Positions 17,402-26,436 of a stretch of DNA of 64,000 nucleotides are shown here, piece by piece. The stretch comes from JAICQM01 sp963781555 (GTDB lineage Bacteria > Chloroflexota > Limnocylindria > QHBO01): NCBI GenBank assembly GCA_963781555.1, contig CAWAGB010000008.1, positions 558,001 to 622,000 of the forward strand, written 5' to 3'. The position numbers were made by a program, and so were the translations under genes. The notes beneath the pieces are model-generated. The model was not told the origin of the DNA, ran no database searches, and saw nothing but the letters and a program-made list of their open reading frames with translations. Numbering within the stretch: the first letter of the stretch is position 1; each line of letters opens with the position of its first letter.

Positions 17402-17737
17402 CTAGTTGGGCTGGAGGAAGAGCGCCACGATCTCGCCGCCCTCGACGCGGAAGTTGGCCTCCACGTTCATGGGCGGCACCCCGGGACGCATGACCGTCAC
17501 CTCGGCGATATAGCTGTTGCCCATGTTGCGGCTGTCGTTGGTGAACATCCGGAACCCGTCGCCGGCGCGGATGAACCAGCCACCCACCTTGTCGCGACCG
17601 CGCAGGTTGGTGCGCTCGTCCGACCCGGGCACGCTGATGCCCAGGATGGCGTTCTCGGCGAACAGCTCGACCGCCTTGTCGCGGCGGTCGTCGTTGATCA
17701 GCTCGATGAACAGGTCGACGGTCTCGGTGGCTCCCAT
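17402..17737 (-). CDS. SnoaL/NTF2-like small protein
   Basis: The 111-residue protein starts GATETVDLFIELINDDRRDKAVELF, the helix pattern of NTF2-like cone folds, and continues with strands ending VEANFRVEGGEIVALFLQ. Such proteins serve as small isomerases, cyclases or binding domains; no catalytic pair is obvious. ATG 17737 is preferred because a TAGACT box lies 8 nt upstream, and the longer in-frame reading lacks a family match. It is convergent with the kinase gene. Confidence 0.65.
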   Translation of the reverse strand: MGATETVDLFIELINDDRRDKAVELFAENAILGISVPGSDERTNLRGRDKVGGWFIRAGDGFRMFTNDSRNMGNSYIAEVTVMRPGVPPMNVEANFRVEGGEIVALFLQPN

Positions 17738-17745
17738 ATGAGGCA

Positions 17746-17751
17746 AGTCTA
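17746..17751 (-). promoter_or_regulatory. -10 box, leaderless NTF2-like gene
   Basis: TAGACT on the minus strand ends 8 nt before the ATG at 17737, predicting a leaderless or nearly leaderless transcript. Confidence 0.45.
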
Positions 17752-17777
17752 GACGGTCCGCCCGAACCGGACCGATG

Positions 17778-17806
17778 TTGACCGATCCACCGGTGGCCCC
17801 CACGAT
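17778..17806 (+). promoter_or_regulatory. Sigma-70 promoter of hom, leaderless
   Basis: TTGACC (17778-17783), a 17-bp spacer, and CACGAT (17801-17806) are followed by 6 nt and the hom ATG at 17813. This is the most complete two-box promoter among the leaderless genes here, and it puts transcription start on the start codon. Confidence 0.6.
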
Positions 17807-17812
17807 CCCCGG

Positions 17813-18739
17813 ATGCAACGTACGCGCATCGGGCTCATCGGGTGGGGGACCGTGGGCGCCGCCTTCGGGGAGCTGGTGTCAACCGGACCGCTGCCGCTCG
17901 ATCTTGCCGTCGTGGCCGTGCGCGACCCCGGTCGCGAGCGGCGCGGCGCGAGCCTGCCGCATGGCGTGCGCATCGGTAGGCCGGAGGACGCGCTGGGCGC
18001 GGACATCGTGGTGGAGCTGGCCGGCGGTGCGGAGGCGCCCCTGCCGTGGGCGCGCGCCACGCTGGCCGCCGGGAAGCCCTACCTGACCGCCAACAAGGCG
18101 CTGCTCGCCACGCATGGCGGAGAGTTGGCCGAGCTGGCCGCCGCCAACGGGGCGGCGCTGCTGGGAAGCGCGTCGGTGGGCGGCGGGACGCCGATGCTCG
18201 AAACCGTCGCCCACCTCGCCGCCACCGGCGAGATCACCGGGCTGCGGGGGGTCCTGAACGCGACGACCACGTTCATCTGCTCAGCCATGGGCGAGGGGAG
18301 GAGCTACGACGACGCACTGCGCGCCGCGCAGGAGGCGGGCTACGCGGAGGCGGATCCGAGCTTCGACGTCACCGGGCGCGACGCCGCGCAGAAGCTCGCC
18401 ATCCTCGCCTCGGTGGCGTGGGGTCGCTGGCGCCCCGAGGCCGACGTGGCGACCCGCGGGATCGTGGGGTTCGACGTCCTGCAGGGGAGCCTCGTTCGCC
18501 TGGTCGCGGCCGCGACGCCGGAGCGGCTGACCGTCGGACCGATGGAGCTGGATCCCGAGGATCCCCTCGCCGCGGCGACGGGGATCGAGAGCACCCTGGT
18601 CGTGGAGGTCGCGGGCGCGGGCACGTTCACGGTGAGCGGACCCGGCGCCGGTGGCCGGGCCACCGCCGGCGCGGTGTACGCCGACGTCGCGCGCCTCGTC
18701 GCCGGGGAGCGGCCGATCCTCTTCGCCACATCAGGCTGA
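17813..18739 (+). CDS. hom: Homoserine dehydrogenase
   Basis: The enzyme reduces aspartate semialdehyde to homoserine, toward threonine and methionine. The 308-residue protein has the NAD(P) motif IGLIGWGTVG at residue 6, TANKALLATHG, the catalytic region GVLNATTTFICSAM and GYAEADPSFDVTGRDAAQKL. It lacks the C-terminal ACT domain of longer forms, so threonine feedback through ACT is unlikely. The asd gene follows 13 nt later, giving two consecutive steps of the aspartate pathway, although asd also has its own -10 box. Confidence 0.93.
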   Translation: MQRTRIGLIGWGTVGAAFGELVSTGPLPLDLAVVAVRDPGRERRGASLPHGVRIGRPEDALGADIVVELAGGAEAPLPWARATLAAGKPYLTANKALLATHGGELAELAAANGAALLGSASVGGGTPMLETVAHLAATGEITGLRGVLNATTTFICSAMGEGRSYDDALRAAQEAGYAEADPSFDVTGRDAAQKLAILASVAWGRWRPEADVATRGIVGFDVLQGSLVRLVAAATPERLTVGPMELDPEDPLAAATGIESTLVVEVAGAGTFTVSGPGAGGRATAGAVYADVARLVAGERPILFATSG

Positions 18740-18745
18740 TATCGT
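18740..18745 (+). promoter_or_regulatory. -10 box, leaderless asd
   Basis: TATCGT is followed by 7 nt and the asd ATG at 18753. It overlaps the last bases after the hom stop, so asd may be transcribed both with hom and alone. Confidence 0.45.
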
Positions 18746-18752
18746 CAGGCCC

Positions 18753-19814
18753 ATGCCCGAGCTCGAGCCCGAGCCCCAGCCTCCGGAGTCCTGGCCCGTC
18801 GTCGGCGTGGCCGGCGCGCGTGGCGTGGTGGGCGGCGTCTTCCTCTCCATCCTGGCGGATGCCGGCCTTCCGGCCGCGCACCTGCGCGCCTTCGGCCACG
18901 CGTCCGGGAACCGGACGCCGTACGGCGTCACCGACGTGGCGGTCGAGGTGCTCGACGATGCGCGCGCGGCCGAGCTGGATGTCCTCTTCCTGGCGGTCGA
19001 CGCGGTCGGGAGCCGCGAGATCATGGCCGGGCCGGGTGCATCGGTCCCGCTGGTGGTCGACAACTCGAGTGCCTTCCGCCTCGCCGAAGGCGTGCCTCTG
19101 GTCGTGCCCGAGGCCAACGCGCACGCGGCGGTCAACCGCGCCGGCAACCTCATCGCCAACCCGAACTGCACGACCGCCGCGGTGGTGGTGGCCCTTGCCC
19201 CGATCCGCGACGCGGCCGGCCTGGCATCGGTCGACCTGGCGTCGTACCAGGCGGTGAGCGGAGCGGGCCGGGCTGGCCTGGATGCCTTCCTGACGGAGCG
19301 CGGGAGCGACCACCGGGAGCGGGCGACGACGTCCCCCTTCCACGGCCGCATCGCGGACAGCGTGGTGCCGCAGATCGACGTCCTCGACGACACGGGCTGG
19401 ACTGGCGAGGAGCGCAAGATCCACGCCGAGATCCGCAAGATCCTGGAGATGCCCGAGCTCGACGTGGCCGCGACGACCGTTCGGGTGCCGGTCCACACCG
19501 GCCACAGTGTCGCGCTCCACCTGCGGACCGAGCGCGACACGACGGTCGACGCCCTGGAGGCCGCCCTGCGCGCTGCCCCGGGACTGGAGTACCGCCCTGC
19601 CGACGGCAGCGAGCGCCACCCCATGCCGCTCGACGTCGAGGGCCGCGACCCCGTTCTCGCCGGGCGCCTGCGCGCCATTCCCGGGCGCGAGCGTGGCTTC
19701 GCGCTGTGGGTGAGCAGCGACAACCTGCGCAAGGGCGCGGCGCTCAACGCGATCCAATGCGCCGCCGCGGCCGACCCTGTGCGTTTCGGAAGGCTGGTCC
19801 CCCCAGCCCGCTGA
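18753..19814 (+). CDS. asd: Aspartate-semialdehyde dehydrogenase
   Basis: The enzyme reduces aspartyl phosphate to aspartate semialdehyde, the branch point for lysine, threonine and methionine. The 353-residue protein has VVGVAGARGVVGGVFLSIL (NADP loop), VVDNSSAFR, the catalytic cysteine in NPNCTTAA near residue 139, and RKIHAEIRKIL with the acid-base region. GHSVALHLRTE and SDNLRKGAALNA near the end are typical. The start ATG 18753 follows a Pro/Glu-rich N-terminal stretch slightly longer than usual. lysA lies 26 kb away in the window. Confidence 0.93.
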   Translation: MPELEPEPQPPESWPVVGVAGARGVVGGVFLSILADAGLPAAHLRAFGHASGNRTPYGVTDVAVEVLDDARAAELDVLFLAVDAVGSREIMAGPGASVPLVVDNSSAFRLAEGVPLVVPEANAHAAVNRAGNLIANPNCTTAAVVVALAPIRDAAGLASVDLASYQAVSGAGRAGLDAFLTERGSDHRERATTSPFHGRIADSVVPQIDVLDDTGWTGEERKIHAEIRKILEMPELDVAATTVRVPVHTGHSVALHLRTERDTTVDALEAALRAAPGLEYRPADGSERHPMPLDVEGRDPVLAGRLRAIPGRERGFALWVSSDNLRKGAALNAIQCAAAADPVRFGRLVPPAR

Positions 19815-19930
19815 CCGGCCGAGCGGTCTGCCACCGGGTGCGCGAGGTGGACCGCCACGGGGAGGACCATCGGGCTATGCTGGGCCCGAGCCCATCGGTC
19901 CATCTGAAGCATGCTGGAGTGCCCGCCGCC

Positions 19931-21565
19931 GTGCCTTCGTTCTCAGACCTTGCCCGCCAGTTCCTCGACGAGGAGCACGCCGCCAACCCGGTCCGCGCCT
20001 CCTACCTGGGGTTGACCGAGTTCGACGACAAGCTCGATGACCTCTCCGAGGCCGCCATCCAGGCCGATGCCGCCCGCTCGGCTGCCTGGATCGAGCGCTT
20101 CGCGGCCCTCGATGACGGCGAGCTGACGCCGGACGAGCGCATCGACCGCGACCTTGCGATCGCCTCGTTGCGCGAGCGCGCCGTGTACCACGCCTGGGAG
20201 GTGTGGCGCCGCCAGCCGGACCTGTACCTCAACCCTGGGATGCGCGGCGTCTTCGTCCTCTTCCTCCACCAGCTGCGCCCCGAGTCGGAGCTGGCCGCGG
20301 CCGCCGCCGCTCGCCTCCGGCAGGTGCCCGCCAATCTCGAGGCGGCGCGCGCCAACCTGCGCGCCGAGATGGTGCCGCCGGTGATCCTGGATCGGGCGGT
20401 CAACCAGGCGCGCGCCGGCGCGCGCTACGTGCGCGAGCTGCTGCCCGCCGACGTCGCGCCGGAGAACCGCGAGGACCTCGCCGCCGCAGGCGCCGGGGCC
20501 GCGACCGCCTTCGAGGCCTACGCGGACTTCCTGGAGCAGATGCGGCCCGACGCGGCGGGAGAGTGGGCGTTCGGGGAGGAGAACTACACCGCCATCCTGC
20601 GTGACGCGGAGCTGCTGGCCTTCGACACCCGCGCCCTCCAGGCCCGCGGTCGCGAGCAGGTCGATCTGCTGCTGGGCGAGATGCGTCGCATCACCACCGA
20701 GATCGCCGGCCACGACGACTGGAAGCAGCTGATCACCGAGCTCAACGCGGACCGGCCCGCCGACCCGGAGGCGATGCGCGTCGGCTACGAGGAGTGGACC
20801 GAGCGCGCGCGGCAGTACCTCCACGAGCGCGGCCTGGTCAGCTTCCCGGAGGGCGAGGATTGCCTCGTCGTACCCTCGCCGCCGTTCCAGCGCCCAGTTC
20901 TCGCCGTGGCGAGCTACGTGGCGCCGCCGCACTATGCCAAGACGTTCCGCGGGCACTTCTTCGTCCCGTTCCCGCCGGATGGTGCGAGCGAAGAGGAGAT
21001 CGGCAAGCGGCTGGAGTCGAACTCGTATCCCGGCATCCCGACCACCGCGGTCCACGAGGCGTACCCGGGCCATCATTGGCACCTGGCCATGGCCAAGACC
21101 AACCCGTCGGAGATGCGCGCCGAGTTCGGGACGAGCTACTTCGCGGAGGGCTGGGCGCTCTACGCGGAGGAGATGATGACCGCCGACGGCTTCTACGACG
21201 ATCCGCGCCACGTCTTCTACCAGGTCGAGGCGCGCCTCTTCCGCGCCGCCCGGATCGTGGTCGACACATCGCTCCACATGGGGGAGATGACCCACGACGA
21301 GGCGGTCGCCTACATGCTGGCCCACAGCTCGCTCACCGAGCCGACGGCCATCGCCGAGGTGACCCGCTACTGCTCGTGGCCGACCCAGGCGTCGTCGTAC
21401 CTCACCGGTGCGCTGGAGATCTCCCGGATCCGGGACGCCTTCTTCGCCGCTCGTGGCGCGGATTCCGGCGACACGGCCACCCTGCGCGACTTCCACGACG
21501 CCATCGCGGGGGCGGGCACGCTCCCGATCGCGCTGGCCGAGCGGGCGGCGCTGGCCAGGGCGTAG
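19931..21565 (+). CDS. DUF885 family metallopeptidase-like protein (1)
   Basis: The frame is open further upstream, but TATGCT at 19876-19881 looks like the promoter -10 box and overlaps the upstream ATG 19877. GGAG at 19916 favours GTG 19931 (544 residues); GTG 19919 is the alternative. The family signature HEAYPGHHW near residue 375 gives an HExxxGH-type zinc site, with FAEGWALYAEEM as the downstream glutamate motif. DUF885 proteins are predicted zinc carboxypeptidases. No signal peptide is seen, so it is probably cytosolic. A paralogue lies at 24.7 kb. Confidence 0.8.
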   Translation: MPSFSDLARQFLDEEHAANPVRASYLGLTEFDDKLDDLSEAAIQADAARSAAWIERFAALDDGELTPDERIDRDLAIASLRERAVYHAWEVWRRQPDLYLNPGMRGVFVLFLHQLRPESELAAAAAARLRQVPANLEAARANLRAEMVPPVILDRAVNQARAGARYVRELLPADVAPENREDLAAAGAGAATAFEAYADFLEQMRPDAAGEWAFGEENYTAILRDAELLAFDTRALQARGREQVDLLLGEMRRITTEIAGHDDWKQLITELNADRPADPEAMRVGYEEWTERARQYLHERGLVSFPEGEDCLVVPSPPFQRPVLAVASYVAPPHYAKTFRGHFFVPFPPDGASEEEIGKRLESNSYPGIPTTAVHEAYPGHHWHLAMAKTNPSEMRAEFGTSYFAEGWALYAEEMMTADGFYDDPRHVFYQVEARLFRAARIVVDTSLHMGEMTHDEAVAYMLAHSSLTEPTAIAEVTRYCSWPTQASSYLTGALEISRIRDAFFAARGADSGDTATLRDFHDAIAGAGTLPIALAERAALARA

Positions 21566-21586
21566 CCACCGAGCGACCGATCCGGC

Positions 21587-21592
21587 TAGCAT
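21587..21592 (+). promoter_or_regulatory. -10 box, leaderless HAD gene
   Basis: TAGCAT is followed by 8 nt and ATG 21601. It falls in the 35-nt gap after the DUF885 gene. Confidence 0.45.
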
Positions 21593-21600
21593 CGGTCCGA

Positions 21601-22404
<804 letters not shown>

Positions 22405-22408
22405 CCCG

Positions 22409-22876
22409 ATGCGGGTCGCCACCTCGTTCCCGACCCGCCTCGCGCCGGAACGCGTGCACGCCTACGTCGCGGACTTCGCCACCATCGCGGAGTGGGACCC
22501 GTTCATCCGCTCCGCCGAGCGCCTTGACTCCGGACCGCCGCGGGTCGGGAGCCGCTACCACCTCGTGGCGCGAGGCCCGCTGGGTCGCGAGTTCGGACTC
22601 GACTACGTGATCACTGACCTCGAGCCGCCGCGCCGGGTTCGACTCGATGCGTCATCTGGGACGCGCTTCGACGGCTGGGACGAGATCACCTTCGAGCCGG
22701 CTGGCGGCGGCGGCGCGACGGTTCACTACGCGGCGGAGATCAACCTGCACGGGGTGGGGCGGTTGCTGTACCTGGTGATGCCGGTCATGTGGCTCGTCGG
22801 TCGTCTCCGCGGCACGGGCCCGCTGGACGGGCTGCGGCGCCGCCTCGACGAATTGGCGGCTATTCCGGAGCGGTGA
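22409..22876 (+). CDS. SRPBCC (polyketide cyclase-like) protein
   Basis: The 155-residue protein has the START-like pattern: VATSFPTRLAPERVHAYVADFATIAEWDPFI, a central strand block with RYHLVARG and GWDEITFEP, and a long C-terminal helix. Such proteins bind hydrophobic small molecules. It starts 4 nt after the HAD gene and is probably co-transcribed. Its last 17 nt overlap the convergent YbaK gene. Confidence 0.7.
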   Translation: MRVATSFPTRLAPERVHAYVADFATIAEWDPFIRSAERLDSGPPRVGSRYHLVARGPLGREFGLDYVITDLEPPRRVRLDASSGTRFDGWDEITFEPAGGGGATVHYAAEINLHGVGRLLYLVMPVMWLVGRLRGTGPLDGLRRRLDELAAIPER

Positions 22877-23330
22877 CGTCCACCACCGCGGCACCCGTGG
22901 CCGCCACCAGGTCGGTCGGGGCCAGGTGCAGGTTCACGCCCCTCGCCCCGCCGCCGATCGCCACCGTGGCGTGATCGAGCGCCGCGGCATCGACGATCAC
23001 CGGCCACGGCGAGGCGGATCCGAACGGAGTGATCGCGCCGCGCTCGTAGCCGGTCGCACCGCGCGCCTCCTCTGCATCCGGAAGCGAGAGGCGCGAGACG
23101 CCCAGGTGGGCGCGCAGCTTCGGCCAGTCGAAGCGCCGGCCGCCGGGGACCAGCACCATGACGTAGTCATCCTGCGCGCGCCGCACAACGATCGTGCGCA
23201 GCAGCGCAGCCAGGGGCACGCCCTGCAGCTCGGCGCTCTCCTCGGCGCTGTGCGCCGGCTGCGTCCGTACGACGCGGTGCGGGATGCCGGCGGCGGCCAC
23301 CGCATCGGTCGCCGGGGTGGGGTCACTCAC
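22860..23330 (-). CDS. YbaK/EbsC-type aminoacyl-tRNA deacylase
   Basis: Members of this fold hydrolyse mischarged tRNAs in trans, for example Cys-tRNA(Pro) or Ala-tRNA(Pro). The 156-residue product has VVRTQPAHSAEESAELQGVP, the lysine-region equivalent at RTIVVRRAQDDYVMVLVPG, and GITPFGS-like GAITPFGSASPWPVIVD near residue 110. The start is GTG 23330, overlapping the AlaX stop by 4 nt. The pairing with AlaX under a TetR gene makes a dedicated editing operon. Which tRNA it edits is unknown. Confidence 0.85.
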   Translation of the reverse strand: MSDPTPATDAVAAAGIPHRVVRTQPAHSAEESAELQGVPLAALLRTIVVRRAQDDYVMVLVPGGRRFDWPKLRAHLGVSRLSLPDAEEARGATGYERGAITPFGSASPWPVIVDAAALDHATVAIGGGARGVNLHLAPTDLVAATGAAVVDVTAPE

Positions 23331-24052
23331 GCGTCGCGAACCGCGATCCGGATGCGCTTGTTGGTGCGGCCCTTCGACTCGTAGCCGGTCACCTCGACCC
23401 GCCCGATCTCGCCGGTATGCGCTACGTGGGTTCCGCCATCCGCCTGCAGGTCGAGCCCGACGATCTCGATGACCCGCACCGTCTCGATGCCGGGCGGCAG
23501 CAGGTTGATCTTGGTCCGGATGAGGTCGGGGATTGCGAAGGCCTCGTCGCGCGGCAGCATCGCCACCTTGATCTCGCGGTCGGCCTCGATCTCGGCATTC
23601 ACCCGGGCTTCGATCTCGCCGACCAGCTCGCCGGACATCGTCTCGAACTCGAAGTCCATCCGCCCGGCGAGCGGCTCCATGTTGCCCCCGGTGACCAGCG
23701 CCCCGTGGTCGCGCCATACGACCCCGCACAGGACGTGCAGCGCCGAGTGGGTGCGCATCAGCTGATGGCGGCGCTCCCAGTCGATCTCGACCTCCACCAC
23801 GTCCCCCACGGCCGGCATGCCGGCCTCCACGTGCTCCAGGGCATGCCACAGCGTCGCTCCATCCTTGCGAACCGATGTGACCGCCCAGCGGTCACCGTCG
23901 GCAGCGGTCAGCCAGGCGTGGTCCGCCGGCTGGCCACCGCCCCCGGGGTAGACGACGGTGCGATCGAGCGCCACCGCGCCGTCGGCGACCTCGGTGACAC
24001 GAGCGGTGACGGATGCCGCGTACGCGTCGCTGGCCGCGAGGCTCTCGGTCAC
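23327..24052 (-). CDS. Alanyl-tRNA editing protein AlaX
   Basis: The 241-residue protein resembles the second half of bacterial AlaRS: YPGGGGQPADHAW at the N-terminus, the zinc-binding pair in RTHSALHVL near residue 100, and DLQADGGTHVAHTGEIG near residue 205. These factors remove serine or glycine from mischarged tRNA(Ala). The cysteine usual before GGTH in AlaRS is not present (QADGGTH), as in some AlaX subfamilies, so zinc coordination may rest on histidines and another ligand. It overlaps TetR upstream and YbaK downstream by 4 nt each. Confidence 0.87.
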   Translation of the reverse strand: MTESLAASDAYAASVTARVTEVADGAVALDRTVVYPGGGGQPADHAWLTAADGDRWAVTSVRKDGATLWHALEHVEAGMPAVGDVVEVEIDWERRHQLMRTHSALHVLCGVVWRDHGALVTGGNMEPLAGRMDFEFETMSGELVGEIEARVNAEIEADREIKVAMLPRDEAFAIPDLIRTKINLLPPGIETVRVIEIVGLDLQADGGTHVAHTGEIGRVEVTGYESKGRTNKRIRIAVRDA

Positions 24053-24645
24053 GCGGCGCCCTCGCGCAGGGCGCCGTCGCAGAAGAGATCGACGTTGGCG
24101 CGCAGCTCGCCGCGCAGCTGTCCCAGCGGCACCTCGCCGCCGACGCGCACCAGCGTTCCCGCCGTCAGGTCCACCAGCTGGCGCAGGTGCGCGGCCACGC
24201 GCCGGGCGTGGCGCAATTTCCCGGAGGCGGCGAGGTCGGCAAGCATGCCCTCGATGAGCACCGGGTACTGCATCCGCTCCAGCGCGGCGTGCCGGCGCGA
24301 CGCATCGGGATGCATCATCTCGTGCGCCACGGCGCTGATGAGCTGCGGATCACGCTCCGCGATGGCCGCCACGGCATCTGCGAGGTCATACAGGGCCTGT
24401 CGCGGAGAGCGGCGCTGGAAGCGGGCGGCAGCCGCAGCGATCTCCTGGACGAAGCCTGCCCCGATCTCGACGAGGATCGCCTCCTTGTAGCCGAAATAGT
24501 TGAAGACGCTCGTCCGGCTCACTCCCGCCCCGGTGGCGATCTCGTCCATGGTGGTGGCGTCGACGCCGCGCTCGGCGAAGAGGCGCGCGGCGGTCGCGAC
24601 CAGGGTCTCGCGGGTCTGCGCCTTGCGGCGATCGCGACGTGTCAT
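24049..24645 (-). CDS. TetR family regulator
   Basis: The 198-residue protein has a typical TetR N-terminal helix-turn-helix (about 12-58: TLVATAARLFAERGVDATTMDEIATGAGVSRTSVFNYFGYKEAIL, described here in part) and a helical ligand domain. It is the first gene of the AlaX-YbaK operon and overlaps alaX by 4 nt, so it likely controls its own operon and perhaps the divergent DUF885 gene 96 bp away. The gap holds TGAC direct repeats but no palindrome clear enough to call an operator. Confidence 0.9.
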   Translation of the reverse strand: MTRRDRRKAQTRETLVATAARLFAERGVDATTMDEIATGAGVSRTSVFNYFGYKEAILVEIGAGFVQEIAAAAARFQRRSPRQALYDLADAVAAIAERDPQLISAVAHEMMHPDASRRHAALERMQYPVLIEGMLADLAASGKLRHARRVAAHLRQLVDLTAGTLVRVGGEVPLGQLRGELRANVDLFCDGALREGAA

Positions 24646-24729
24646 GGGTTGGCTCGGTCACCCTGTCAGATGCGCGGTCAAGTCAGGCTGAACCGTAGCA
24701 CCCTGCGCACCGCATCGGAATGCCTCGGC

Positions 24730-24735
24730 TACCAT
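24730..24735 (+). promoter_or_regulatory. -10 box, leaderless DUF885 gene
   Basis: TACCAT is followed by 6 nt and ATG 24742, placing transcription start on the start codon. Confidence 0.5.
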
Positions 24736-24741
24736 CCGCGC

Positions 24742-26418
24742 ATGTCAATGCAACCGCTCGTCGATGAGATCCTCGCCGGCTGGTTCCGGCACTATCCCGT
24801 GCTCGCCACCGAGCTCGGTCACCACCAGCACGACGGCGCCTGGCCGGACCTCTCACCCGGTGGTCGCGCCGCGCGGCTGGCATTCCTCCAGGACGCCGAG
24901 CGTCGAGTGACCGATCTGGATCTCGGGGCCCTCACGCGGGACGAGGCCATTGACCGCCGCATCCTGCTCGAGAACCTGGCCGCAGCACGATTCGGGGAAG
25001 AGACCCTGCGCGATGAGACGTGGAATCCACTGACCTACGTCTACGTCTTCGGCGGGGGCCTGTTCGGCCTGCTGGCCCGCGAATTCGCGCCGCTCCCGGA
25101 GCGGCTGCGCAGCGTCGCGGAGCGGCTGCGCGGCCTGCCGGCGGCCATTGACCAGGCACGCGCCACCCTGGAGGCCGGCGGCCCGCGCCCGGTGAGCAGC
25201 TTCCACGCCGAGAAGGCAGTGGCCACCATCGGCGGCGTGGCCGACCTCGCGCGCACCGCGATCACCGAGGCCGAGGGCGCTGGTGATGCTGCGCTGCGGG
25301 ACGAAGTGGCCGAGGCGGCCGACGCGGCGGTGCGCGCCGTCGAAGCGTTCCGCGACTGGCTGCGCGACGACCTGGCGCCCCGCGCGACCGGCGACTTCCG
25401 CCTGGGGCCGGAGCTCTACGCCGCCAAGTTCCGGCACGCGCTGAAGACGACCATCAGCCCTGATGAGCTGGAGTCACGTGCCACGCACGCGTTCGCCCAG
25501 GTGCGCGCGGAGATGGTGCGCCTGGCGCGCGAGCTGTGGCCGGGGTGGATTGGCGACGAGGCCACTCCCGATGATGACCGCGAGCTGGTCGCGCGCGTCC
25601 TGGATGCGATCAGCGCGGATCACCCACGTGCCGACGAGCTGCTCGACTTCTGCCGGGCCGAGAACGAGCGTATCGAGCGCTTCATTCGCGAACGCGACCT
25701 CGTCGGTCTGGCGGACGAGCCGATGCAGATCATCTGGACGCCGCCATTCCTGCGCGCCTTCGGCGGCGCGATGCTCATTCCGCCAGGCCCGCTCGACAAG
25801 GGGCTCGACAGCTTCTTCGCCATCACCCCACCGCCGGATGACTGGACCGACGAGCAGGTCGAGTCGATGCTGCGCGAGGACAACGCGCGGATGCTGCGCC
25901 TGCTGACGATCCACGAGGCGGTGCCCGGCCACTATCTCCAGCTGGCGTACTCCAACCGGACCGCTTCGCCGGTGCGTGCCATCTTCCAGTCCGGCGTCTT
26001 CGCGGAGGGCTGGGCCGTGTACATCACCCAGGTGATGATGGACGTCGGCTACGGTGCGGATGACCCGGCGCTCATGCTCGTCCACTGGAAGTTCTACCTG
26101 CGCGCCATCACCAACACGATGATGGATATCGGCATCCATGCCGGCGCCATGGATGAGGACGACGCGATGCGCCTCATGGTTGACGGCGGCTGGCAGGAGC
26201 GGTCCGAGGCGACCGAGAAGTGGTCGCGGGCACGCCTCAGCTCGACGCAGCTGTGCGAGTACTACCTCGGCAGCGTCGAGATGCACGAGCTGGAGGCCGA
26301 GGCACGTCGCCGTGCGGAGGCCGCCGGGCAGGAGTTCGTCTACCGCCCGTTCCTGGAGTCCGTGCTGGCGCATGGGACCCCGGCGACGCCGGTCATCCGG
26401 GAGATCCTCTTCGGCTGA
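24742..26418 (+). CDS. DUF885 family metallopeptidase-like protein (2)
   Basis: The 558-residue protein is a paralogue of the one at 19.9 kb. It carries the zinc motif HEAVPGHYLQ near residue 390 and FAEGWAVYITQVM downstream, with a long helical N-terminal half (LEATELGHHQHDGAWPDLSP-like start). It ends in a family-typical helix pair. It has no signal peptide. The start at ATG 24742 is set by a -10 box 6 nt upstream, which excludes the much longer open frame. It is divergent from the TetR operon and convergent with the beta-lactamase-fold gene. Confidence 0.85.
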   Translation: MSMQPLVDEILAGWFRHYPVLATELGHHQHDGAWPDLSPGGRAARLAFLQDAERRVTDLDLGALTRDEAIDRRILLENLAAARFGEETLRDETWNPLTYVYVFGGGLFGLLAREFAPLPERLRSVAERLRGLPAAIDQARATLEAGGPRPVSSFHAEKAVATIGGVADLARTAITEAEGAGDAALRDEVAEAADAAVRAVEAFRDWLRDDLAPRATGDFRLGPELYAAKFRHALKTTISPDELESRATHAFAQVRAEMVRLARELWPGWIGDEATPDDDRELVARVLDAISADHPRADELLDFCRAENERIERFIRERDLVGLADEPMQIIWTPPFLRAFGGAMLIPPGPLDKGLDSFFAITPPPDDWTDEQVESMLREDNARMLRLLTIHEAVPGHYLQLAYSNRTASPVRAIFQSGVFAEGWAVYITQVMMDVGYGADDPALMLVHWKFYLRAITNTMMDIGIHAGAMDEDDAMRLMVDGGWQERSEATEKWSRARLSSTQLCEYYLGSVEMHELEAEARRRAEAAGQEFVYRPFLESVLAHGTPATPVIREILFG

Positions 26419-26436
26419 CGGTCAGCGCGGGATCGG

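Noticed and set aside
19943..21592. A 549-codon minus-strand frame opposite the first DUF885 gene
   Set aside because: It is Val/Gly/Arg/His-rich with no domain, and the opposite strand has the zinc motif.
22860..23849. A 329-residue fusion that includes YbaK
   Set aside because: The N-terminal half is AlaX in the wrong frame. YbaK begins at GTG 23330.
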